Source: Arcuatula senhousia (lineage: Eukaryota > Mollusca > Bivalvia > Mytilida > Mytilidae). Taken from it: a stretch of DNA of 64,000 nt. The position numbers and the translations under genes were made by a program. The notes under the pieces were generated by a model. That model did no database searches and was not told where the DNA came from. It saw only the letters and a program-made list of their open reading frames with translations. The stretch spans positions 53,813,702-53,877,701 of the forward strand of contig OZ020307.1 of assembly GCA_963971305.1 (NCBI GenBank). Direction: 5' to 3'. Positions 49,261 through 59,700 of this stretch are shown piece after piece; position 1 is the first letter of the stretch, and the number at the start of each line of letters is the position of its first letter.

Positions 49261-50787
49261 CATAATTCTTTACATTACTATCACTCCTACTACCAGGGAA
49301 AAGTCTCATTTTAATACATATACATTTTATAGTACTAGTAATGCTCATTATAGTCATAGTTTTTTTCTTTAAATTATTTGCCCTTATACTATCAAACACC
49401 AGAGTAGCGCTGGGATATGCAGCGTGGCTGCTTCGACTTGTTGTATATATTATAGTTTCAACAAAAAACTTCATAAGAGTATGCTCCCGTGCGGGACCCG
49501 GAAGGTGAATAGGTTAGCAGCAGCGCTAAGCTTGTCGGTAAAAGTCCACTAAAGAGTGCTAAGAAACCTGTCATCTTTCCAGGCCACTGAGCCCACAAAG
49601 CGACTGGGATGTGTGCCACAGGTGGTTGAATGGGGCAGCCCTGTCATAATAAATGCCGGTTTATCTGGCTATACTAATGCGGAAACTTGACCGTAAACCA
49701 TATTGGACCAACGTGCGTGGAGAGTTCCAAGGTTCATGCACGTAAAATATCCCATTGTGCACCGTCACAGACTAAATTTTCCGCACCTACCCACCTCTTC
49801 CCTTTTGCAGTGATCTTCAAAATTTACAGATCCGTTGTTTCCCACTCCAACCCCGCTTCTCTCTCTCAGTGAGTATAGGTTCAAACAGGATTCAGCATTG
49901 TATTTTCGCCAGATAAAGGATGGTTATGTGAAACTGGTTATGAGTTGGCCATATCCCACACAGGTAGATGTTCCATCTAGTATGACCTCATTTCGGGTAA
50001 GGGTTCTCCATTGTCAGTCACCATATGGAAGGGTTCCAAATTGTGCAAAACTTTTGAGGGAGGATTTCGTCACTTTCTGGATGCATTGGCCTATGGTGCG
50101 TTAACGGTACATTGGGCTATCTTGTGAGTTGGTTCGTTTTACTTCTGGTTTGTGGTCGTGCATTTGTCCTTCGAATGACATACATGGGTCTGTTTCCTGG
50201 GTGGGTCTACAGAATTCATTTTGGTGTTTCAATTAGCTCTTGTCTTGCTGATTATAACTGAAATAGTGTCGACTGGACATAAAACAAACATAAGAGTATG
50301 AGATTCAAATGCTATTTAAGTTTTTGTATCTTTACATACATATGTATACGTTAAGGGGTTCCAATATCTCTATTCCCTAATGTTTTTATCAAATATCCCG
50401 TATCCAAAATAGAGGTTTTTTTCTTATCCTATATCCCTGTAAATAGAATAGATTTAAATATTCTATATCCCAGTTTGTTTTGCCTCAAATATCCCGTATT
50501 CCATGAATAAATATGTGTATATCCCATATTCCAAAACACCCTTAAACTCTTGAAATAACAGAATGCACTAGTGGAATATGCTCTTTTTGTTTTTATTTGT
50601 TTCTGACATACATGTAGATTTTATAGTTTCAAAGACTTGAAAAGGCACAAAAACAAGATTGCAGTTACCTTTCAAAAATTTGCCCACCGTAACAATCACT
50701 CTTTTTGAAACCGGTAATTTATTAAAGCACGTCAAGAAAGTCACAAATGTACCATTAAACTAATTTTGTCAAAATACTAATTTAGTC
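49261..50787. other. Interior of the 4.5-kb element, no gene seen
   Basis: 49490-50270 is less AT-rich than its surroundings and has phrases such as CCACTGAGCCCACAAAGCGA, but no frame or family I recognise; it may be an unlisted repeat. 50380-50540 has repeated ATATCCCGTAT phrases. Confidence 0.45.
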
Positions 50788-51690
50788 TTCAAAGAAGCAG
50801 AGGTACCAATGGGGTATCCGAATATCAAAAGTCCGAAAGGGCAGAGACAAAACCAGCAAACACCAACAAGAACGGGACAAAAACAGACAACATGTAAAAC
50901 ATGGAAACACAAAACAACTGAATATCAATCAACAACGCGAACTCTAGTCGAAACCAGAGTGAACTCAGGTGCTCCGGAAGAGTAAGCAGTTCCTGCTTGC
51001 TATAGCACACCCGTCGCGTTGCCAATAGTCCATTCAGCGTGTCAAATCCGGTAAAGGAAGACAAAACAACACCCTATGACAAACCAACATCTGCACTCAT
51101 CTGAGAGATCGGAATCCCATATTTGTCTATAAGTGCATGATGTCTTCCGTAAAATTTCTTGAGTGAAGACAGCAACCGAGGAGCAACATAACCCTGTGTG
51201 AGCAATTTTTGCGTCAGACGTGTCGCTCTGCTAAGGAAATCGATGTAAGTCCCGCACGCTCTGGAGTAACGAATCAATTGAGATACGTAAACTCCATAAG
51301 CTGGAGCGGACGGAATGTTGCTACACAAGAAGGGGAAGTTGACGATTGGAAAGTTGAAGTCATCACGTTTGTCATAGAGCCTTGTTGAAAGTCTTCCTTG
51401 AGAGTCAATTTCGAGATGTAGATCTAAATATGAAGCAGACTTCCTAGAATCCGTTGTGTCCTTTATCTCAAGCTCCTGTGGATATATGAGATGGAGAAAG
51501 TCACCAAATCGAGAATTGTTTAGTGAAAGGACATCATCAATATAACGGAACGTGAGGTTGCAAGAGAGAGCTAGTCTACGGTCTTTTTTGTCTAGAAGAG
51601 ATTGCAAGAAGTCTGCTTCATATGAATGAAGAAACAAATCAGCAAGCAAAGGTGCACAATTAGTGCCCATTGGAATCCCTGCATTTGGGC
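50788..51690 (-). pseudogene. Penelope-like element, 5'-truncated, RT C-terminal half and 3' end
   Basis: The minus strand is open over 198 codons (51074-51670) from the conserved AGIPMGTNCAPLLADLFL, through RYIDDVLSLNN (intact catalytic YIDD), ELEIKDTT, LDLHLE, YDKRDDFNF, to FYGRHHALIDKYG and a stop at 51074. The 3' tail runs to about 50788 and ends in the same bases as the fragment at 61012-61216. It starts abruptly near 51690, typical 5' truncation. It is the best-preserved RT piece in the window, but lacks fingers and nuclease. Confidence 0.85.
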
Positions 51691-52454
51691 AGTCTACTTA
51701 TGCTTTAAAGTTAGTAACAAACTTAATATTTTGCATGTAATGTGTTTAAATGTATGTTTATTGAGTAGGAGGGATATTAGTTTCCATTTAAGTCGTATAG
51801 TTTCCACAATACCCAGTTCCTCTCTCTAGTCAAAATTTTCAAAAAACCAGGACATCTCTCGAAAAAACCGGACAAGTTGTTGTGCCTCTCGAAAAAACCT
51901 GGTCAATTTTAATAAATCATTAACTGATGCTTCTTTACGGACTTTTGTGGAAGAAAAGTAATAATTTGAACATTTTGAATACTTTTATTCCTCTTTTTTG
52001 TTTTGTTTCACTTACAATTGAGAATTTAAGCATTTTTTAGTAAACGGACAGGCGAAAAAACCTGGACCTCTCTCGAAAAAACTGGACAATTCCTCTCGAA
52101 AAAACAATCCTGTCGCCGGACACGGGACCTACCGTGTTTACATTACAAAAAAGATTATTTAATAACATAACATGTCCAACGTATATGATAGTAGTCAGAT
52201 CCATGCGCAATAAATGAAAATTGAAGATTGTTTATATGCCGACGCCATCGTTGTTGTCATCGTTCAAAATTTAAAAACACATTAGCTGTTTTCTGTAGGG
52301 GAGATAATTGAATACCAATAGATATTAGACTGATGAGATGATGTTTGTTGAAGTGTTTTCAAAACTTGATATTTTCAACAATTTAAGAAAAGGTGAGAAA
52401 TTAGCGCACAAATACATGAAGTTGCAATGAGGATACCAATGACTTAACGGGGTC

Positions 52455-52572
52455 TGATCGATATTCCGACGTGTCAATAGTACGACAGTCCGTTAGTCCG
52501 ACAGTTCGTTAGTCCGACCTGCCGTTAGTTCGACGGTTCGATAATCCGACAGTTCGATAGTCCGAGAGTCTA
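52455..52572 (+). repeat. Minisatellite of ~15-bp GTCCGACAGTTCGTTA units
   Basis: About seven imperfect units of GTCCGACAGTTCGTTA / GTTCGATAGTCCGAC. Each unit contains TCGA- or CCGA-type CpG motifs, unusually CpG-rich for this AT-rich DNA. Confidence 0.85.
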
Positions 52573-53374
52573 ATTATTTTCACGTTGTCATACTTCTGTT
52601 TTTTGAAAGTTGAGATAAAAACTATCATCGATCGGAAACCGCGTTGTTATTTTGTTGAAAACATCAGGAAGTGTAGAAGAAACCGGATTCTTAATTGAGG
52701 GGCGGGAACCATAGATAATAAGCTCCCGCAGAGCGGGAGCTAAATTGACTGAGTATGATGCCTTAAACCGGAAGACGTATAAGCTAGTCTGAAATCCGCA
52801 CCCAATAACACGGAATGCAAAATTAAATTCCTTTTTTGGAATTTTCAATTTAAAAAATAATAAACATAGTTATCGTATTAATATAAATTATTTCAAGTAT
52901 TTCCAGCTATGAAATGTTTTAAATGTAAAGAATTTAAATAAAAAATAAGGACTTCAGGCATCGTCTATTTTATCACTAGAGGTCGCGTCCATCAAAACAA
53001 AATGACAGAAGCGCGGGAACATGTCATTCTAATTTTCGCGAAACAAGACACCCCCCCCCAAAGAAAGCGGTGCATTATCAACCAAACAAATAAATTAAAT
53101 ACTTCAGCGGACAAATTTCATTTCCAGTAGCCATTATATTTACTTTGTCCTCAGTAAACAAATTTCTCTCTAACCGGCTTTGCATTCGAAAATGAAAGTA
53201 GAAATATTATTTAAAAGGTGCGTTCTGCGAGGTCCGCGTCCGAGGCAATTCACTTCCTTGTTCTGTTAGCAGGTTCGTTTTTTTTTCTTCAAAATAATGG
53301 GTATCATGAGGCACCATATATAAGTAATAAACTTTATCTGCGGGAGCTTACCAGGTTTAACCTGTATCATATTA
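52573..53374. other. Non-coding; perfect 9-bp hairpin at 52721-52741
   Basis: 52721-52741 is AGCTCCCGC-AGA-GCGGGAGCT. TAAGCTCCCGCAG (about 52719) recurs inverted near 53338-53350, which could mark the ends of a ~0.63-kb element. A run of nine C lies at 53051-53059. No gene. Confidence 0.5.
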
Positions 53375-54044
53375 AAGGCATATTGTCTACCAAAATCACA
53401 TTTTTTTCATCCCCGATTTTCTAATGGCATTTTAACCAAAATGTAATAAAAGAAAACTTTGCATATCAATTTGTTACCAAATTTGCCTAAAAGTTTGTTT
53501 ATTTCATTCTAAATTTTCGAACATGTTGATTGATTATTTGTTTACATTCGTGACGACAGATATAATTCTAGTGTATTTATTACGGCCACCGATCGAGATC
53601 TCGGATGTTTTGTTCCTGAAGACTTTAGTATGGTGAAAAAAATAAATAAATTCAATGTGAACCATCTAAATCATCTTCATTTATTATATACGAGTCATAA
53701 ATATCATTTTCCTTGTTTGGTGACTTTGGCGTTTTCGTCGACGTGAATATTTTCACGGGCTAAAACCTCGAGATACAGTGTACTGGCGCGATTTTGAACA
53801 AGCAAAGTTTATAAACAAAATAAAAAACAGTGCGCATGCTTAAGGCGGGATTAAGCTCATGAATATGAATTATTGTAAAGCTTTACAAATATTATTTAGT
53901 GATTATTGTTTTTCGATTATTAGATTAATTAGGTACTATAGCCGTATTTTTGTTGCTCATATGTTTAAAATTAGACAAAACAAGTTGTCTGTTGACCTTA
54001 TTTTTGTTAGTAAAAAAAATATTTTTTCGTAGACAATATGCCTT
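53375..54044. mobile_element. 670-bp TA-flanked MITE, AAGGCATATTGTCTAC ends
   Basis: Perfect inverted ends (53375-53390 and 54029-54044) between TA pairs (53373-53374, 54045-54046). Compact relative of 28409-35141. No coding capacity. Confidence 0.9.
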
Positions 54045-55048
54045 TAAGGAGATTTGTAATAAATGTACGCATGCAACACATCCGACATACACTATCGGTA
54101 TTTTTTTTTCAGAAATCCACAATGGAAGACCGCCTTCAGTCTTCAACATGTCTGATGACCAAAGGTCACTGCTCGCAGTCGAGTTTTGTCACAAGACTTA
54201 ATATACAATACATAAGATTCAATACCAATCAATTGCGAAAAGCTGGCAACCGAGAAAGGGTGACAGGGGGGATACCAGCTAGCCTATAGTTGCAAGTGAT
54301 CAAGTACATAACCCAGTTTGGGTCTAAAGTTTCAAGTTTCAAGTGATAGGAGGAGAACCCAGTTTGGGCTATTGTTTTATTTTATATATACATGCATACA
54401 TGTATATGTATTCCTATTGCCTCTCTGAGTCTCAACCATTTTTATATCTGACTAATCACAGTATTTATTGTTGTGAAAGTTGATGTTTTGTATTTGTTCT
54501 GATTTAGAATCCAATCTCTGCAGGGCCTTTTGATTAAATAAACATATATATTTTTTCGTTTGAATTGATTATGGATTATTTGTTAAAGAATTTTGGTTAG
54601 TAACAAGTACTTTTCTTTCAATATTTGTCGTTTTTTATCTCCCAATTCTGCTGATCCTTGAAATATGAATTTATAGCATTAACACATCACTCGTTTTATA
54701 GAAAATAATGGGATGTGGAATAGGTGTACGCGACACAGCCCACATAAACGAGCGGGAATTAAAAAACCCAAATGAAAAACAGCCTTCAATGTGACTAACG
54801 GGCGCTGTTCATCGTTTTTACGATTGGCCCACTGTTATTAATCTGAATAACTTTCATGTAGCATGGTGTAAAGCAATTTCAACTGTAACCCGTCTTCTTC
54901 CAGTCTACGAATACTTAAAGACTCGGGAAACATTATCGCCTTTCTACTTTTGAGTATTACACTTGTTTATATATAACAATTTTTATTTATATCAAATACT
55001 CAATCTTTATCGGGCTACAATAAAATGACACACGAATTAAACTGTCCT
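54045..55048. other. Non-coding; dispersed-repeat fragment and lectin 3' flank
   Basis: 54700-54800 has the dispersed repeat of 3150 in reverse (GGGATGTGGAATAGGTGTAC, GAAAAACAGCCTTCAATGTG). 54830-55048 is paralogous to 41040-41274 and is the 3' flank of the lectin exon. Frames near 54038-54289 lack support. Confidence 0.55.
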
Positions 55049-55311
55049 TTAAATATATTTAGGACATGCCATCCAGCGAATTCTTGCTTCCCATAGTTTA
55101 GTATTATCCCAAGTATATACCTTCAGCTTAACTCTGTACTTGTTAACTTCGTGAAGGTCGACCTTAACACGAAAATTGTAATTCCATTCAGCATCAAGCG
55201 CGTCGAAGCCCCAAACCACAGAAGGTGTATGTTTAAATGGCGGGTTAAACGTGAACGTCTGAATCACTTGTCTGTACCGTCCCACCCGTTTTGCAAGATG
55301 ACCTTCTTGGC
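55049..55311 (-). CDS. Terminal exon with an H-type lectin domain
   Basis: On the minus strand an acceptor (TTATAACAG, AG at 55313-55312) opens an exon of 86 codons plus TAA, needing one base from the previous exon. It reads GQEGHLAKRVGRYRQV, IQTFTFNPPFKHTPSVVWGF, DALDAEWNYNFRVKVDLHEV, KLKVYTWDNTKLWEARIRWM, ACPKYI. The F-x-PF-x-P-V start, central Asp, and late V-x-TW-x-NT..RIRWMA match the H-type lectin (Helix agglutinin) fold of ~65-70 residues, which binds GalNAc-type sugars in molluscs. These are usually secreted recognition proteins. Upstream exons would lie to the right, where another gene sits, so this may be a stranded exon. No lesions, unlike its paralogue at 41275-41562. Confidence 0.75.
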
Positions 55312-55899
55312 CTGTTATAAATAAAAAACCAAGTTAATGTCACAAACAAAAATATAATGATAAGTTAGTACGTATTTATTCAACGTTATGTTTGTCATTT
55401 GATTATTTACGGCCTCGGACTCGTGTGATTGAAAATATTTTAGTGAAACGTTCATGGTAAGAAAGTAAAACTTATTGTGGGTTTCAATTAAGGGCTTGTA
55501 ATTGAGTATTGAAAAACAGATACATCAGGCATTAATAAAACGTCACGCAAGAGGACAAACTATGCATGCAGTTCCTGAGAAATTGAGAGAAAAAAAAAAC
55601 ACACACACACACACATAAAACTTTAACCCTTTTTAAAAAAAAATATTTCAAGTATTTTGACGATATTTGTTTCCGTCTATTCGAGATAACATTAATAGGT
55701 GTGGCACAAGAAGGTAACTTAGGCACAGTTTATGCAATTCAGGCTTCTTCACATTCCTTGCATGGATTTTCATGATTTTTATCTTAACTTGACTACACTC
55801 AAGCATAAATAAAGTTAAACATACTCACAAAGTGGTTTGGGTGCTGAAAAATAAGCGAAAACATAAATATCAAACAAAATAAATTACTTTTCTGTTCTT
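55312..55899. other. Intron-like sequence of the lectin copy
   Basis: Paralogous to 41563-42120 up to about 55890. On the minus strand, CTTATTTTTCAG at 55843-55854 and GTGAGTATG at 55819-55827 bracket 15 bases (55828-55842) that could be a micro-exon; both sites are decayed in the paralogue. Otherwise nothing seen. Confidence 0.4.
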
Positions 55900-55983
55900 C
55901 GAATAACACCGCGTACATGTATACATTTGGGGGTACGGCACGGTGAATCACGGGGACGCGGATTAGAAGCGGACGATTGACAG
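55900..55983 (+). other. Probable non-coding first exon of the YqaJ-transposase-like gene
   Basis: Ends in a consensus donor (GATTGACAG then GTAAGTCATC; GT at 55984). Joined to the acceptor at 56710, it places an in-frame TGA two codons before the junction, so the first in-frame ATG is at 56720. The upstream limit and any core promoter are not visible; no TATA box stands out. Locally GC-richer than the surroundings. Confidence 0.5.
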
Positions 55984-56719
55984 GTAAGTCATCTTTTTTG
56001 TCTGATTCTAAAAAAATAAAGATTCTTCTGCGAAAAGCGATTTGCCGACGGAACTCTATGTCATTAAAGCTTTCTTTACATCACTTTTCCGTAGTCGAAA
56101 GCATTCCGTGAATAGGTAAACACTTCAACAGTTTGCCGAAGGGGGTACGTCAAAGTAATAAAATGACCATTTGGAACTGATTTTCTACTATAATAAACAC
56201 GAAAAGGATCTGCCTACCTTCGTTTCATTGTGCTCCATTTGTCCAACACCGTTTACTTTCAAGAAATCGAGATTTAAGGACATACCAACCAATTTTCACA
56301 ACTCGGCTTTGTGACGATAGGGGGTAAAATTTCTGGTGGCGATCGGGGGATAGGATTGACTATCAAAATTGCCCAAAAATTATTATAAATCGTTTTTACA
56401 GCCCTGATTGTCGCAAAAAATCATCTTTAAAAAATTAAATCATAAGTGAAATAACATTAAAAACACGTTTTCATATTAAGACTTATAACTGTCACTTATT
56501 CTTTGCATAAACAATGTTATGAAACATTCTACTAGCTACGGACATTTTACATGTACCAGTTTATGAATTGCTTTACAAATGTCCGTCTATTTATTGTTAA
56601 ATGTAAGACTTTTTTTAGATGTAAAACCGACCACTGATCTATTTTATTTGGTTTGATCAAGCTATTTGATAACCCCATGTTGATACTATTAAATTTTCTA
56701 TGTTCTTCAGATATGGAAA

Positions 56720-59700
56720 ATGACCAAAAAAAAGAGTAGTTTATGGCTTCATGTACCCAAAAGAAAGAGTCAATTTACACCAAAAAAAGATGTTAAACGC
56801 AAACCCCCAAAAAGTCCAGCATCAAAAAGAGTTTGTACACCGTTACACAGAACACCCAAACGTTTGAAACATTCTACACCAGCTTCTAAATGTGACGAAA
56901 TACATATTGCAAATGAGTGGCAGGATTGTGAAGACATTCCCTGCTTAGATAAAGAGACACAAACTTGTTTTGTCACAGATTGTAACAATAGTCTTCACTC
57001 GTTGCTTGAGAGTACAATATCAAAATTAAAGGAAAGTGATGATACAAGTAAGCTCAATGATTTTAAAGATATGTTGAGGCTTATATCGAATGGGTATTTT
57101 CCATTAGACAATATAGCATTTATTCTCTTTCTTGAAACTATTCGCTTCTATGCAACATCATCAACTAATAAAATGTGGTACTCCGATATTTCAAAAAGGT
57201 TTTGGAAAATTGGATACAGATTGTTTCATGGCAAATTTCTTTATTACATGGGAGGTCCGAAAAGTATTGGTCAGGTCAAGGAGAATCCAGAACACAGGGG
57301 AGGTTTGCAATCTAGTGCTGCCTCGATAAATTTTGCAGTCCCTTCGATAGAAGCTATTCAGGAGTTCAAAATAAACGAATTTGATATTCCAAACGAAATA
57401 CGACCAGGAATTATTTATCCCATTCTTGATGTTCTTCAGTCGTCACCCGATAAGCAATTTATGATGTGTGCTGATGCAAAGAAAATTACTGCTGGGATAA
57501 ATAAAAAGGGCGGTGATGTTGATATGTTTGAACACGAGATTCCGCCAACTTTGTCACAAAGAAAAGATCGTTTGGAAGACGACATTAAATTTGTAGACCA
57601 CATCAAGACGGAAGTAGATACTCATATGAACCAACCATCTCTTGACGAATTAAGTAATGATCAACGGGGTCTTATACAAAATGAATTGACAAATCTTTGC
57701 GTTAAGGTAGGCTTTCGTGTAAGAGAGGGTCGAGAATTGCAGTTCAAGCAGAAATATGGATTAACAAAATTTCTATCTATGGGAGGAGACGATTGGAGGA
57801 ACTCCAAATTCGTATTTGCAATAAGTAGTTTACAAGCTTCTCTGTTCCAACTTAAAGAGTTCATTCAGACTTCTCTAACGTGCTTAACAAGTTTATGTTT
57901 GCATGCATCAAATTTTACACCCCACGTGTCAGACATAGTCCTTGGTAACACTGTAGATGCGTCATACCAAGAAAACTTGATACGACTTATGAACACTGAT
58001 GATGTTTCTATAACAGATATAGAAACCAGATTCGTCAAGCAAAGAACTGACCTCTGGAAAATCATTCGAGACCAAGCTAAGGTAACAGGGAGTACGTTGC
58101 ATACTGGGCTGGCATTGCGAGGACTGAAAAGCCAAAGAGAACATGTATTAAATGTGAGGAATATAACACCGGACGTACAAGCAAGACTAGATTATGGGAC
58201 AACCAATGAAGAAAATGCAGTGGCAACTATTGTCGGAAGATTTTTGCCTCTTTATTACCCTGATGCTTACTTTGTTGAGGAAGGATGCTACGTACTAAAG
58301 GGAAACTCAGTCGAGGTTTTAATGGAAGTGTCTCCAGATGGCAGCATTCGTAGAGTCAAGAAAGATCACAACGGAAATATTTTGGAGGTTGAAGAAACGA
58401 TCGCGGCCGTTGAGATAAAATGTCCGTTTCCATGTGATAATAAACTGACTATTCATTACCAAGTACCAGATTACTATGTCTGTCAGTGTATGGCGGAGAT
58501 GAAAGTTTTGAACACACAGAAACTTGTTTATGTCTCTTACACTCCCGAGAGTACTACTTTTTTTCAAATTAACTTCAGCGAAGCGCTATGGGATTTAATT
58601 TGGCAAGAGACGGTAGATATATATGATAAAGAAAACCCAGTTTCTTTAACAAAGTCAAGACCAGCTACGTTGATTTTGAAAAATCATATAAAAGAATTTA
58701 CTCAGACAAATGTATTCTTTTTAGGCGAGTTTCAGTCGGTAACAATGGAAAATTCCGGTCTTAGTCAGAAATGTAAGAACCAGCCATTCATTTATGCATG
58801 GCCAATCCATAAACCAGAACAACCTATTTCCCATGAAAGTCTAGAGGACCTTCTTCTTTTATTAGAAAAGACTAAATCTTGTATTAACACAGGTTATATG
58901 CTTCAAAGGAAGAAGGCTACTGAAATAATGGTGTGGGTACTAACGAATAAAAACAGGAATTCTAAAGTGGAAATACCCTGCTCCATCCCTATTGCCTATG
59001 GACTCAAGGATTATAGATTGACATCAGAGGCCTTAAGACATGCAACAGACAAAGTATTGTCAGAGTGCAAAGAAAGAGGATTACAGATACTGTCATTTTC
59101 AACGGATGGACAATGGATCCAATTGATGACTCGAGACGGAGATAATAGACCACTTACTATATTACAACTTCAAAAAGATGTCTGGAGCGAGGTCCAAAAA
59201 CACTCAAAATCAAGTCTAATCACTTTAATCAGTGGTCTAAACATTGTTAACAACAACGAAGAAGAACAACGTGTTCATATTATTAGAAGTGAAGAGATGC
59301 TAGAATCATACATAACGCCGTGTATAAAACAGACCAGCAAACGAATCACACTGGAAAGCTCGGACGTAGCATTTGAAAAGATTCGTACTTCACGAGAACC
59401 TAATTTGTGGAAAAATGATCGTAGAAAAACAACAAATAATCCTCCGAGAGACACGGCACAAGAACCAAATACAGATTGGTTACCGAACGATATAATAGAA
59501 TCTATTCAGGACAATGACATTGGAGAGGTTATTGCAAGTGTAAATAATGAACTGAATTCCGACTATAAAGAAACTGTTGATATACTACAGAATGTGGAAG
59601 CGGTTTCAGCGCTATTTTCTGAGACGAACATAGAGGACACATTTAACTTAAATGATGATATAAACAATATTGTAACTGGTGATGAACCGTCAGTTATGGA

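Larger units (their letters stand above)
47604..52136. mobile_element. 4.5-kb TIR element starting CACGGTAGG, with many subterminal 17-bp repeats
   Basis: Perfect 45-bp terminal inverted repeats (left 47604-47648; outer part CACGGTAGGTCCCGTGTCCG, inner part GGATTGTTTTTTCGAGAGG) lie between TTTAC direct repeats (47599-47603, 52137-52141). Just inside, variants of CCAGGTTTTTTCGAGAG recur: one near 47663 and three at 48007-48060 on the left, about six in opposite orientation at 51835-52105 on the right. No transposase frame. The interior was colonised by a pearl-like element (48548) and a Penelope-like fragment (50788). The CAC start, 5-bp duplication and perfect TIRs imply recent mobility. Confidence 0.85.

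Noticed and set aside
54038..54289. Possible exon after TTTTTTTTTCAG
   Set aside because: Acceptor-like site only; no donor, no conserved residues, and the frame runs in from a MITE end.
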